This document shows positions 13,900 to 22,922 of a stretch of 26,624 nt of DNA, one piece after another. Numbering within the stretch: the stretch's first letter is position 1; every line of letters starts with the position of its first letter. The stretch lies in assembly GCA_002256535.1 (NCBI GenBank), contig NMUJ01000018.1:1-26624 (forward strand), written 5' to 3'. The position numbers were made by a program, and so were the translations under genes. The notes under the pieces were generated by a model. That model had not been told where the DNA came from, searched no databases, and saw nothing but the letters and a program-made list of their open reading frames with translations. The stretch comes from Caldifarciminota bacterium 4484_18. GTDB taxonomy: Bacteria; Hydrothermota; UBA3073; NMUJ01.

Positions 13900-14796
13900 A
13901 TGGCACGTAGACGTCGCGGCAATAATGTTGTATTGATAGGTTATTTAGGCATAGAGAAGTCTAAGATCGGTACCATACTCGCCGAAAAGCTCAACTACAG
14001 ATATCTGGATCTTGACCAGCTCATCGAATTACGTAGCAACCTCACGATACCACAATTTATAAAGCGATTCGGTGAAGGTAGTTTCCACGTACGTGAAAGA
14101 CGTATATTGAGTTCATTGACCGGCCTTCGTAACGTGGTCTTATCTACAGGTAGTGGTGCAGTCTTCCAAGCCGCCAACCGTGCCCGTATGCGTACCATGG
14201 GTAAAGTAGTTCACCTGAAGCTCGATCCAAACATCATGGTTGCAAACTTAGACGATGATAAGTATCGTCCGTTCGTGAAAGGTAAAACCAAACAAGATAT
14301 ACTCAGGTTGTGGAAAAGGAAACATAACTTATACAGTTTTGCCGATGTCGAAGTTGATATCACCGGACGTTCACCCGAAGCTGTGGTTAATGAGATTATT
14401 GATAAGCTGAAACTTACACCTTTTCAACTTAATTCGTTACCATCGAATACCATAACCGTTGATCTTGACACCAGATCGTACGATATACAGCTCGGAGTGG
14501 GTATTATGAAAGGCTTAGGTCCCACCCTATGTGAAAGGTTCCCCAACACCGACACTATAGCCATTATCACACATCCATTGGTTAAACTCCTTTACGGTAA
14601 CGATGTAAGGGATAGCCTCGAAGCCGCGGGCTTCTCTGTAGACTTTTTCACCATACCAGAGGGTGAAAAATTCAAGCGTCTCGATACCGCCGAAGATGTC
14701 TACGACTTTTTGATGGATCACTACTTCGATAATACTGGGTTACTTATTGCATTGGGTGGCCAACCACATTTATGGCGCAAGTTGATGCAGCAATAG
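13900..14796 (+). pseudogene. aroKB: Shikimate kinase / 3-dehydroquinate synthase fusion, first part
   Basis: An N-terminal shikimate kinase domain (1 to about 172) is fused to the start of 3-dehydroquinate synthase (about 183-290), as in Thermotoga AroKB; both act in the shikimate pathway. GGGAGG precedes ATG 13900. The kinase P-loop reads GYLGIEKS (14-21) instead of GxxGxGKS, and the usual TGGGA is STGSGA (82-87); D37, D39 and R64 remain. The synthase half is good up to FFTIPEGEKFKRLDTAEDVYDFL ... GLLIALGG (ends at 14760). There the family continues GVVGDLAGF, but this frame gives QPHLWRKL and stops at 14796. The second half lies in another frame. As written the gene cannot make a complete AroB, and the kinase P-loop is also atypical. 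Confidence 0.85.
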
Positions 14797-15497
14797 GTGG
14801 CAAGGTAAGTGTCAATCGTCGTGGCAAGAACATACTGGGTAGTTACTATCAACCCTCACTCGTATACAGCGATATAGAAGTGTTGAAAACATTACCTATA
14901 AATGATATCAAAGAAGGGCTTGTCGAGGTGGTAAAATATGGTATCGTGATGTCACCTGAGCTTTTCGAGTATGTTGAATCCCATCTAACTGAATTACTCG
15001 CAGGTGACCTTACTTCACTCTATCAACTTGTTGAGAAGTCGAGTCAACTCAAAGCCAAGGTAGTGAGTGAGGACGAACATGCGAGAGGTGTTCGACAGAC
15101 GTTAATGCTGGGCCATACCGTTGGCTACACCATAGAGTCAGTAACCCGACACAGGGTTTCACATGGCAAAGCTACCAACCTTGGTATACTGGCGGCTACA
15201 CTTATCGCGTACAGGATGGGGTTCATCGATCTGGACACCACCCGCCGCATAATCAGGTTACTACTTAATATCTACCCTGCGGGATGGTTCATAAAGTTTC
15301 ATGCTGAGGAGATCGAAACCCACTTACGGCAACACAAACGCATAAAGGATGGCAAAATCTCGATGGTATTACCCACGAAGATAGGTACAGTCACCATGAG
15401 AGACGACGTACCTGTTAAACTTGTCTATGAAGTGTTCCGCGATATGGTGATGCTGGCATCATTTGAAGATCTTGCACAAAAACCCAAGGAGTCATAA
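14760..15497 (+). pseudogene. aroB: 3-dehydroquinate synthase, second part in shifted frame
   Basis: The frame resumes at about 14760 with PTTFMAQVDAAIGGK, which aligns exactly with the family block PTTLLAQVDASVGGK, and is open to TAA 15497. Compared with other AroB proteins, about 23 residues between 'ALGGG' and 'PTT' are missing. These hold the NAD-contacting GGVVGD loop and the next helix. The numbers fit loss of about 70 bases. Metal-ligand candidates remain: E in GLVEVVKYG, H in LGHTVGY, H in SHGK. The second His of the usual GHxxGHA is Tyr, and HGE is HGK. The nominal ATG at 14772 is the internal Met of FMAQVD. The stop overlaps the next start (TAATG). Confidence 0.82.
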
Positions 15498-15784
15498 TGG
15501 GTAAGAAGAAAAAAGCCAAACCGAAAAGGGAGGAACCCAAACCTTCACGTAAAAAGTATCGCCCTCGTAGAGTGGAACCTGTGCGGTTGAGTGGCAAAAA
15601 CTATGGTTTACTGGTATTGGGTCTATTTGTGATATTCTTAGGGTTCATATTCCTCAAGAACCAGCTACTCGTAGCTGCCACAATAGCGCTGGTCGTCGGC
15701 TATTTAGGTATAATACCGCTTGCATTACTGTACCCTTACCCATGGAGACGTCACACAGAGGACAGGGGCGAACGTACCAAGTAA
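15497..15784 (+). CDS. Small two-TM membrane protein with basic N-terminus (DUF3098-like)
   Basis: A 95-residue protein. The first 35 residues are very rich in Lys, Arg and Pro. Then SGKNYGLLVLGLFVIFLGFIFL and LLVAATIALVVGYLGIIPLALLY form two membrane segments, with a short charged tail. The arrangement 'NY-LLxxGxxxIxLGFxx ... GY..IIPxALL' resembles DUF3098/small membrane proteins of FCB bacteria, whose function is unknown. The loop between the segments is shorter than in DUF3098 proteins I recall. Start overlaps the aroB stop; AAGGAG lies 5 bases upstream. Confidence 0.6.
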   Translation: MGKKKKAKPKREEPKPSRKKYRPRRVEPVRLSGKNYGLLVLGLFVIFLGFIFLKNQLLVAATIALVVGYLGIIPLALLYPYPWRRHTEDRGERTK

Positions 15785-15790
15785 TCTTCT

Positions 15791-18091
15791 ATGCTGGTAG
15801 TACTGTCTCTGTTAACAACTCACGTAATTACGTATCAATCGATACATCAGCTTGAATATAGTAGCCATAAGGATTCATTAACCCTACCCGTGAAACCTTA
15901 CGTCCGACCTATACCTTTGATACCACGTAAAGATACTATCCTACAACGTGAAGTGTTCGGCTACCTCCCCTATTGGCGACGTGACTGGTACCCCTATTTG
16001 GATTACGACCTATTATCTGTAATCGCATACTTTGGTGTAGAGCTCGGCCCCACTGGTGATATCACAAACTACCATGGATGGCCGGTTATGGGGTTGATCA
16101 ACCTTGCCCATGCTCATGGGGTTAAGCTCGTACTTGTCGCTATATGCTTCAGTAGTGATGCAATACGCTCAATCATACGTAACCCCACATATACACAGAA
16201 TGCGATACACAATCTTTTAGGGCAGGTTGAACTCGCCAACACTGATGGTATCAATGTAGATTTTGAGCTACCCTACTCCTCAGATAGCACATATTTCACC
16301 AATTTCATGCGTACGCTTGCAGATACGTTTCATGCACATAACCCCAACTATTACGTTGTGTTGGATGTAACCGCTGTCAACTGGTTGAACAGGTTTCAAG
16401 TAGCTGAGCTTGCCCAAATCTGTGATGCAATCCTCATCATGGCATACGATTACTACTGGTATGGCAGCCAATACGCTGGCCCTGTAGCACCACTGACTGG
16501 TAGCACTTATTATGGTAACTATAACGTGACAAATACTGTTAACTACTATCTCACTTATGTGCCTGCAAATAAGTTATTGTTAGGTGTACCTTACTATGGG
16601 TACGATTGGCCTGTAGTTGACAGCACCCCACGTGCACGTACCACAGGGCAAGGTGAGGCCAAAACTTTTGCCCAGATCATGGAAGAGATCAACAATTATG
16701 GTAGGCTATGGGATATGGAATCACAAACCCCTTGGTACCGCTACCATTCATATGGTTGGCACCAATGTTGGTACGACGACGATACATCGTTAGGCCTCAA
16801 ATATGAGCTGGTGGAAGCCAAAACCCTACGTGGTATCGGCATATGGGCGTTAAGCTATGATGGCAACTATACACAGTTATGGGATGCTATACATCATCAC
16901 TTTGTGTTACCACCGTTACCAACAGCACCTGAACCTATCTATGCGGTTGCGCAACCTGGTTATATCGAACTACTTTGGCATTCATCCACCTATGCGGATG
17001 GCTACAAGGTTTACGTATCCGAGGATGGTGAGAGTTTCGATTCATTAACCACAACCAGTGATACATGTTTGGTGATAGATAACCTCCCATCCGGACATGC
17101 GTATTTCTTCAAAATCAAGTCGTACAATGTCAAAGGTGAAAGCGATTTCTCACGCGAGCTCATCGGTGCATATATGGGGTACGATGCATCCCCCATACTT
17201 ATAGTTAATGGGTTTGATTCCCCCAAACCTGGCAACACCTACTCCTACGTGTACCATCATGGTAAATCGCTCACTAACACCGGCTATGGGTTTGCATCCG
17301 CCACTAATGAAGCTATCACCTCAGGTACGGTTGAGCTAAACGATTATATGGTGGTAGATTGGATACTGGGGCAAGAAGATAGACCTGACGATGTGTTCAA
17401 CCCCACAGAACAGCAATCACTTGTTCAGTACTTGGAGAACGGTGGCCACCTATTGGTGTCAGGTTCTGACATCGGCTATGCGTTAGGTAACACAGACTTT
17501 TATCATAACTACCTACATGCTAAGTATGTTACAGACAATGCGGAGCGATATCAGGTTGAGGGTATATCACCACCGTTTGATGGGCTAACGTTCAACTTTG
17601 ACGACGGTAACCACGGTATATACCGGGTACGATATCCAGACGCTATCGACACATGTAATGGCAGTCGTCACATCCTACGATATACTGGTAGCGATTATTT
17701 TGCCGGTATTGCCTACGAAGCTGATTACAAGCTTATATACCTAAGTTTTCCGATCGAGACCGTCTATCCACAGGCATCACGTGATACCCTAATGGCACGT
17801 ATCATGCGTTTCTGGGGTGTACCTCACCCCATATGTGAACCCAGCATAGAGTTACGTTACAATACGGTATTCAGTAGATACTGGCAACTAAACCTATCGT
17901 CACGAGATATCACCACAGTGAAAATAGAGATTTACGATATGCTTGGGCGTCAACTTACAGCAAAACAATATCGAACCCATAGCATAACATTTACGTGGGA
18001 TGCAACCGATGTACCATCAGGTGTGTATTTTGTGAATATCGAACTTAACCACTCCCCATACCGTATCGTCAAGCTTTTGCATATCAAATGA
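15791..18091 (+). CDS. Secreted GH18-like glycosidase with Fn3, GATase-like domain and Por-type C-terminus
   Basis: A 766-residue multidomain protein. A short hydrophobic N-terminus (MLVVLSLLTTHVITYQ) may be a signal peptide, though it lacks basic residues. Residues about 52-375 are a glycosyl hydrolase 18 barrel of the spore-cortex/YaaH kind: VFGYLPYWRRDWYPYLDY, then TDGINVDFE with the catalytic Glu at 159, then LIMAYDYYW and LLGVPYYGYDW, ending GIGIWALSYDG. A fibronectin type III domain follows (about 378-460). Next is a GATase1-like domain (ILIVNGFDSPK ... QYLENGGHLLVSGSDIGYAL) as seen with golvesin/xanthan-lyase type proteins. The last 75 or so residues (IEIYDMLGRQL ... DVPSGVYFVNIEL ... 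RIVKLLHIK) form a T9SS/Por-like sorting domain. Likely substrate is chitin or peptidoglycan glycan, unproven. It is intact and overlaps queA by 4 bases (ATGA). Confidence 0.78.
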   Translation: MLVVLSLLTTHVITYQSIHQLEYSSHKDSLTLPVKPYVRPIPLIPRKDTILQREVFGYLPYWRRDWYPYLDYDLLSVIAYFGVELGPTGDITNYHGWPVMGLINLAHAHGVKLVLVAICFSSDAIRSIIRNPTYTQNAIHNLLGQVELANTDGINVDFELPYSSDSTYFTNFMRTLADTFHAHNPNYYVVLDVTAVNWLNRFQVAELAQICDAILIMAYDYYWYGSQYAGPVAPLTGSTYYGNYNVTNTVNYYLTYVPANKLLLGVPYYGYDWPVVDSTPRARTTGQGEAKTFAQIMEEINNYGRLWDMESQTPWYRYHSYGWHQCWYDDDTSLGLKYELVEAKTLRGIGIWALSYDGNYTQLWDAIHHHFVLPPLPTAPEPIYAVAQPGYIELLWHSSTYADGYKVYVSEDGESFDSLTTTSDTCLVIDNLPSGHAYFFKIKSYNVKGESDFSRELIGAYMGYDASPILIVNGFDSPKPGNTYSYVYHHGKSLTNTGYGFASATNEAITSGTVELNDYMVVDWILGQEDRPDDVFNPTEQQSLVQYLENGGHLLVSGSDIGYALGNTDFYHNYLHAKYVTDNAERYQVEGISPPFDGLTFNFDDGNHGIYRVRYPDAIDTCNGSRHILRYTGSDYFAGIAYEADYKLIYLSFPIETVYPQASRDTLMARIMRFWGVPHPICEPSIELRYNTVFSRYWQLNLSSRDITTVKIEIYDMLGRQLTAKQYRTHSITFTWDATDVPSGVYFVNIELNHSPYRIVKLLHIK

Positions 18092-19095
18092 CCTCCATAA
18101 ATATCGAAGATTACGATTACGAGCTACCACGTGAACTTATAGCCCAATATCCAGCCACTGAACGTACCGAGTCACGTCTTATGGTGGTCAACAGGCAAAC
18201 CGGCACAATTTTACACAGGAAATTTACCGATATTGTGAAGTTATTACCTTCACAGGGGGTATTAGTGCTAAACGAAACAAAGGTCATCCCCGCAAGGCTA
18301 TTGTGCCGTAAAGATACAGGTGGTAAGGTTGAACTTTTAATAGTACGTAAGATCGATACCCACACAGCGGACGTACTTATAAAACCCAAACGCGGTATGG
18401 ATAAAGGGCGTAAACTAACTATTAGCGAGATAACTGCTGAGGTGATAGATCGTCAAACTGTACGTTTCTCCGTACCCGTGGACGATGTCATCCAATCCTA
18501 CGGCCAGATACCACTACCACCCTATATCAAGCGCGACCCCAACAAGTACGATTATGAGCGCTACCAAACCATCTACGCACGTGTACCGGGATCCATAGCT
18601 GCACCTACAGCAGGCTTACATTTTACTGAGGGATTGCTACAGAAGATTGAACATAAAGGTATCAAGATTGCCAAAATCCTCTTACATGTGGGTATAGGTA
18701 CATTCACCCCTATACGTACAAGTGAGGTGGAAAACCATCGTATGCATGAGGAATACTTTGAGATCAGCCCACCTGCCGCCGACTTCATAAATACTTATAA
18801 ACCCGTAATCGCTGTTGGTACAACAACAGTGAGGGCACTCGAGAGCGCCGCTAAGAAAGTGGACAACAAATGGCTGGTTATCCCCCAGAAGGGTTATACA
18901 GATCTATTTATCTATCCCGGATATAATTTCAAACTCGTCGATATGTTGGTGACCAATTTCCACCTACCACGTACAACGTTGTTATTGTTGGTATGTGCGT
19001 TTGCTGGACGTGACCTCATAATGAAAGCTTACAAAGAGGCGGTCAAAAATCGCTATCGATTCTACTCATATGGTGACGCTATGCTTATAGTGTAG
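18088..19095 (+). CDS. queA: S-adenosylmethionine:tRNA ribosyltransferase-isomerase
   Basis: QueA, 335 residues, moves the ribosyl part of SAM to 7-aminomethyl-7-deazaguanine in tRNA, forming epoxyqueuosine. Family blocks run in order: YDYELPRELIAQYP at the start, RLMVVNRQTG, LVLNETKVIPARLLC, GQIPLPPYIKR, PGSIAAPTAGLHFTE, LHVGIGTFTPIR, HRMHEEYFEI, AVGTTTVRALES, TDLFIYPGYNF and TNFHLPRTTLLLLVCAFAG. It is slightly shorter than E. coli QueA (356) but complete at both ends. It is the last gene of the plus-strand operon and is followed by a terminator hairpin. Confidence 0.95.
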   Translation: MTSINIEDYDYELPRELIAQYPATERTESRLMVVNRQTGTILHRKFTDIVKLLPSQGVLVLNETKVIPARLLCRKDTGGKVELLIVRKIDTHTADVLIKPKRGMDKGRKLTISEITAEVIDRQTVRFSVPVDDVIQSYGQIPLPPYIKRDPNKYDYERYQTIYARVPGSIAAPTAGLHFTEGLLQKIEHKGIKIAKILLHVGIGTFTPIRTSEVENHRMHEEYFEISPPAADFINTYKPVIAVGTTTVRALESAAKKVDNKWLVIPQKGYTDLFIYPGYNFKLVDMLVTNFHLPRTTLLLLVCAFAGRDLIMKAYKEAVKNRYRFYSYGDAMLIV

Positions 19096-19117
19096 GCTAT
19101 TATGATAGCAATTTTTT
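19096..19117 (+). terminator. Intrinsic terminator after queA
   Basis: GCTAT (19096-19100), loop TATG, ATAGC (19105-19109), then AATTTTTT. The stem is only 5 bp but begins directly after the queA stop and has a clear U-tract. It overlaps the stop codon and last codons of the convergent merR gene. On the minus strand there is no matching U-run on the correct side, so it serves the plus strand. Confidence 0.55.
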
Positions 19118-19402
19118 GATCTCTTTCAGCTCACGTATCACACCACGTAACCAGTAACGTGATAGCACAAGCTTTTGATGTCCACGTAGTAACTTCTTTG
19201 CCCCCTCTATTGTATATTTCTCATTATACAGGAGGTGCTTGATCTCGGCAAACCTCACAATATCATCCTCCGTATACAAGCGGCCACGTTTGTCACGTTT
19301 CACTTTTATACCGAATGCTTTCTCCCAAAACCTTAACGTAGCAGGGGTAACACCCAATTTTAAAGCTACTGAATTTATGCGGTAGGTTTTATTCCCACCC
19401 AT
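19100..19402 (-). CDS. Small MerR-family DNA-binding protein
   Basis: A 100-residue protein. Residues 7 to about 72 form a MerR winged helix: YRINSVALKLGVTPATLRFWEKAFG (recognition helix), then the wing KRDKRGRLYTEDDIVRF and a helix KHLLYNEKYTIEGAKKLL. The last 25 residues are a short coiled helix (VIRELKEIKKLL), and there is no effector-binding domain. This short form, common in thermophilic bacteria, has no known ligand. It lies 11 bases after purN with a weak Shine-Dalgarno (AGGT), so it is probably cotranscribed. It is intact. Confidence 0.82.
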   Translation of the reverse strand: MGGNKTYRINSVALKLGVTPATLRFWEKAFGIKVKRDKRGRLYTEDDIVRFAEIKHLLYNEKYTIEGAKKLLRGHQKLVLSRYWLRGVIRELKEIKKLLS

Positions 19403-19413
19403 CGAGTACCTGG

Positions 19414-20058
19414 TTAAGCTTGGTCAACTTCATCACCCGACAATATCCTCACACGTCTACCTTCTATTTTTAGCCTACCCTCAGCAAACAACTTTATAGC
19501 TTCTGAATATATTTTATGCTCAACTTTCAATATCCTATCAGCTAAGGTTTCAACTGTATCGTCTTCTTCAACCTTTACCGCTTCCTGTAGGATGATAGGC
19601 CCTGTATCTATACCTTCATCCACAAAATGTACCGTAGCACCCGATACTTTCACCCCATACTCTAATGCCTGTTTCTGTGCGTTAAGCCCCGGAAATGCTG
19701 GCAATAGCGCTGGATGTATGTTCATGATACGGTTAGAGAATGCATCCAGAAACCTCTTCTTCAATATCCGCATGAAACCCGCCAGACATACGAGTTCAAC
19801 CCCATGCTTTTTTAGGGTTTCGATATATTTTTCTTCCTGTTCAGGGTCGAGCACCGTACGCTTTTCACCAGGATAGATGTAGTATGCAGGTATACCTGCA
19901 TGTCGTGCACGGTCGAGTGCTTTTGCATCCGGGTTATCCGATATCACGCAACCTATCTCCACGTTAGGTAGTTTGCCGGATTTTACATTATCGATGATCG
20001 CCTGTAGGTTAGTACCACGTCCAGATGCTAACACCCCTATTATGAGCTTTTTAGCCAT
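19414..20058 (-). CDS. purN: Phosphoribosylglycinamide formyltransferase
   Basis: GAR transformylase (PurN), 214 residues, transfers formyl from 10-formyl-THF to GAR in purine synthesis. It shows VLASGRGTNLQAII (9-22), catalytic N113 and H115 in IMNIHPALLPAFPG, H144 (ATVHFVDEGIDTGPIILQ) and D151, equivalent to the E. coli Asn106, His108 and Asp144 set. C-terminal helices match family length. It starts 7 bases after the lemA stop with only a weak ribosome site. Other purine genes are not nearby. Confidence 0.94.
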   Translation of the reverse strand: MAKKLIIGVLASGRGTNLQAIIDNVKSGKLPNVEIGCVISDNPDAKALDRARHAGIPAYYIYPGEKRTVLDPEQEEKYIETLKKHGVELVCLAGFMRILKKRFLDAFSNRIMNIHPALLPAFPGLNAQKQALEYGVKVSGATVHFVDEGIDTGPIILQEAVKVEEDDTVETLADRILKVEHKIYSEAIKLFAEGRLKIEGRRVRILSGDEVDQA

Positions 20059-20065
20059 TTAAGTC

Positions 20066-20632
20066 TCAGAACTCAACTTTAGGGGTAGCTTTCTCCTCCT
20101 CAGGTATCGTAAAGTACGGTTCTTCACTCTTATTGTATAAACGTGCGAACATATTACCAGGGAACCGCTTTATGATGGTATTGTATTCACGTACGGTATC
20201 ATTGTACCGCTTACGTGCCACCGCTATGCGGTTTTCAGTACCCGCAAGCTCATCCATCAACCTTATAAAAGTTTGGTTAGCTTTAAGTTCGGGGTAACGC
20301 TCAACGATCGCCAGCAACCTACCGAGTGCCATACCAAGTTCGCCAGCAGATTCGATAATTTTCCTACGATCGCCCACCTTCATAGCGCCTGCAAGTTTGG
20401 CCCTGGCATCAGCAACATGTTCGAATATCTCACGTTCGTGCCCCATGTAACCCTTGACACTGCTGACAAGGTTAGGTATTAGGTCATTACGGCGTTTGAG
20501 CTGGTTCTCAATCTCAGCCCATGCATTACGTACCTTTTGTTCGTATGTCACGAATAGATTGTAATAACGCACAGGTATAGCTACAACCACAATGATAACA
20601 ACGATTAAAATTAACCATTTCAACCATCGCAT
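20066..20632 (-). CDS. lemA: LemA family membrane protein
   Basis: A 188-residue protein with an N-terminal membrane helix (LKWLILIVVIIVVVAIPV) followed by a long helical bundle. Signature blocks are RYYNLFVTYEQKVRNAWAEIENQLKRRNDLIPNLVSSVKGYMGHE, then ERYPELKANQTFIRLMDELAGTENRIAVARKRYNDTVREYNT, and the ending FPGNMFA. Usual LemA length is about 185. The function is poorly known; it often pairs with TPM-domain proteins, absent here. GAGGAGG precedes the ATG. It is intact. Confidence 0.93.
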   Translation of the reverse strand: MRWLKWLILIVVIIVVVAIPVRYYNLFVTYEQKVRNAWAEIENQLKRRNDLIPNLVSSVKGYMGHEREIFEHVADARAKLAGAMKVGDRRKIIESAGELGMALGRLLAIVERYPELKANQTFIRLMDELAGTENRIAVARKRYNDTVREYNTIIKRFPGNMFARLYNKSEEPYFTIPEEEKATPKVEF

Positions 20633-20700
20633 GTTACCTCCTCGGTTTCGAAAATAAACCTTCCATAATGTATTACCAAATTACACTTGTACATGGATTG

Positions 20701-21738
20701 TCAACATCCCAAAAATTCCACCATAATGCGTGCGACCTGCTCCGCATGCGTCTTTATCATCATATGGCCTGCACCTTGGATGACCACCAGCTGCGAACGT
20801 TCCAACCTATCCCGTAATTCCATACTATATTTGGGCGGATATATCCGATCTCTATCACCACATATTATTAATGCAGGTACAGGTATCTCAGTGGATGTCA
20901 ACTCAGGTGTGATACATGCAAGCTGCATGAATATAAAGAAATCGAGTGCTATCCACAACCATCGACGTGAGATGAACTCACTCCACATAAAATATGCAAT
21001 AAAAAGCGGGCCCACCACCAACCGCCTACCAAAGCTTACCGTACGTAAGCCTGACGCTATGAGTATCAGTTTATCAACCTCATACCTTATCGCATAAGAT
21101 AATGCTATCAATCCACCATAGCTGTGGCCAACAAGTATCGGTCGTGTTATACCTAATCTATCGAGCAACTCATACAGATCTTCAGTTAATATCTTCAATG
21201 AGTAACCAAACGGCGGTCGTGTCGACCGTCCATGTCCACGTAAATCATATGTTATTACACGATATTGTGGTGACAGATTCGCTATGATCTCGTCCCAATT
21301 GTTTGTATCACCCAACGCCCCATGTATGAACACGAGCGGCCTGTTAACACCATGTTCACGTACGAAGAGGTTGACTTTGTTCACTTTAATGTAGCGAAGG
21401 TACCCATCACGTTCGATAGGTAACACCATACAGTCACGTACAATGATGTAGCGAGGCAATTTTGTATTGGTTTCAGGTGTATTGATACCCACCAACCCCA
21501 ACACCTCAAATATCCTACTCCGTAATGAATCGATAGGTTCAACCTCCTCGATAGGGAACCCAAACATCATGGTGTTTGCCTTTTTAACAGCAGCTACATC
21601 GCCGGTAGAATAACGTAAGATGGGTTCACCACTTGTAGGCTCCAGCATACACAAATTTAACGTATCACCACACCAGTTAGTTACCGGTAGTGTGAAATCA
21701 ATTCCTTCAAATTCAGCTTCACCATGCAGCTCCACCAT
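20701..21738 (-). CDS. Alpha/beta hydrolase, fused in frame to the tail of the M23-like protein
   Basis: The hydrolase proper begins about residue 114 (YIKVNKVNLFVREHGVNRPLVFIHGALGD) and runs to residue 345. The nucleophile elbow is VGHSYGG (Ser206), the acid is D295 (ICGDRDRIYP), the base is H325 (GAGHMM) and the oxyanion HG motif is at 139-140. The family includes esterases, C-C hydrolases and haloperoxidase-like enzymes; the substrate is unknown. Residues 1-113 have nothing to do with a hydrolase. They continue the upstream M23-like protein in another frame (GIDFTLPVTNWCGD ... GFPIEEVEPIDS). No start codon sits at the domain boundary near 21400; the nearest is a GTG in VNKV. A deletion has probably removed the real start and the end of the upstream gene. 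Confidence 0.8.
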   Translation of the reverse strand: MVELHGEAEFEGIDFTLPVTNWCGDTLNLCMLEPTSGEPILRYSTGDVAAVKKANTMMFGFPIEEVEPIDSLRSRIFEVLGLVGINTPETNTKLPRYIIVRDCMVLPIERDGYLRYIKVNKVNLFVREHGVNRPLVFIHGALGDTNNWDEIIANLSPQYRVITYDLRGHGRSTRPPFGYSLKILTEDLYELLDRLGITRPILVGHSYGGLIALSYAIRYEVDKLILIASGLRTVSFGRRLVVGPLFIAYFMWSEFISRRWLWIALDFFIFMQLACITPELTSTEIPVPALIICGDRDRIYPPKYSMELRDRLERSQLVVIQGAGHMMIKTHAEQVARIMVEFLGC

Positions 21739-22922
21739 CGGTATAATAGTGTCACAACATCGGTACAGGTATCGAGCTCACGTGTGGTGCTAAACCCCAA
21801 CTCAATCCCCTCGGTAAACTTAACCACCCCGGGGTAACCTGCCGCTATTACATCACTCCATATCGTGAATGCTGGTGTATCGTATCGTATCCCTACCCAA
21901 GGGGATGGATCGCTTTCATTAATGAATGCGGAACTATCAACCGCGGTTACATAGAAGTAAATAGTAAGCTCACCGGGGAATGGCTCAAACGCAAATATCG
22001 TATCGAAGATACACAGGTCGGTTTCATTGTGGTAACATTCCCAATGGATACCATCAAGGCTATGATATAGCCTGTAACCTAAAACATCAGAATAATCATC
22101 CATTCTCCACCTCAGGTATAGCTCACCACCCTCTATGTATGCATCCACTATGTACGGGTTACGTGGTGCTATGGTATCAGCTGGCACCACGGTAATCTGT
22201 TTGTATAACGTATCCTGGTTACCAAATATATCTGCAACATATAGCCCAACAACATAATCACCAGATGTAACAGCTGCGGTATTCCAGAACGTATCTTTAT
22301 CAATGTGATTCGTCACATAGTAATAATATGTTGATGTGTTCGACCCCGTTGCATAGACGTTATTGATATACACATCGTTCGGCAATGTATCAAACCAGTA
22401 GCTCTCAAAGTATGGAGTGACGGGTGTCACCGTATCAACAGCCAATATTTGGTATCCCACTTTATAGACACCATTATTCCAACCTCCGAGATCCGTACCA
22501 TCATATGCACGTATGACGATATCGATATAACCCGTAAGCATATTGGTTGGAAATCTCGTGTTCGTCCCCTGTAGGTAGAAGCTTACCTCAGCTATTGTGG
22601 GTGCTACGTTGTCGATGACAGGTGATAACCTACCCGGCAGTAACGGGTTGACCACCTTCGTACCTGAAGCACCACCTCCATCCTTGAACACGTATGCGAA
22701 CCTACCCACACGTATCCATGAGTTAGCCCCTGATGGGTACAGGCCGAGCACCACATCGGTGGATACATTCAACACCTCACCACCCTCTGTCAACGGTATA
22801 TCTATACCGTTGTGGAAATGGTCACGTTCACCACGACACTCACAAAACGTACCAGTTATTCGATGTACCTCATCCTGTGGTGCCAACGGCCATGGATAGA
22901 GTATCAGAAAGAGTATCACCAT
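21681..22922 (-). pseudogene. M23-like secreted protein with damaged catalytic domain and broken 3' end
   Basis: A 413-residue frame. The N-terminus WPLAPQDEVHRITGTFCECRG ... HFHNGIDIPLTEGGEV matches M23 (LytM-like) proteins with the HxxxD zinc motif (H37, D41). The region that should carry the second motif, HVHF, after the 'tlYaHl' strand is absent: RVGRFAYVF (71-79) passes straight into KDGGGASGTKVVNPLLPGRLSPVIDN, which normally follows the HxH. About 30 residues seem lost in frame near base 22690. Beta-sandwich and Fn3-like domains follow (for example LYLRWRMDDYSDVLGYRLYHS). At about 21755-21770 the frame slips; the natural continuation is DTIIPMVELHGEAEFEGI in the hydrolase frame. The start overlaps the upstream gene by 7 bases (22916-22922). 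Confidence 0.7.

Noticed and set aside
20660..20704. Promoter before lemA (TTGACA on the minus strand at 20704-20699)
   Set aside because: The -35 overlaps the hydrolase stop and no acceptable -10 occurs at 16-18 bases (ATTTGG at 17), so support is too weak.
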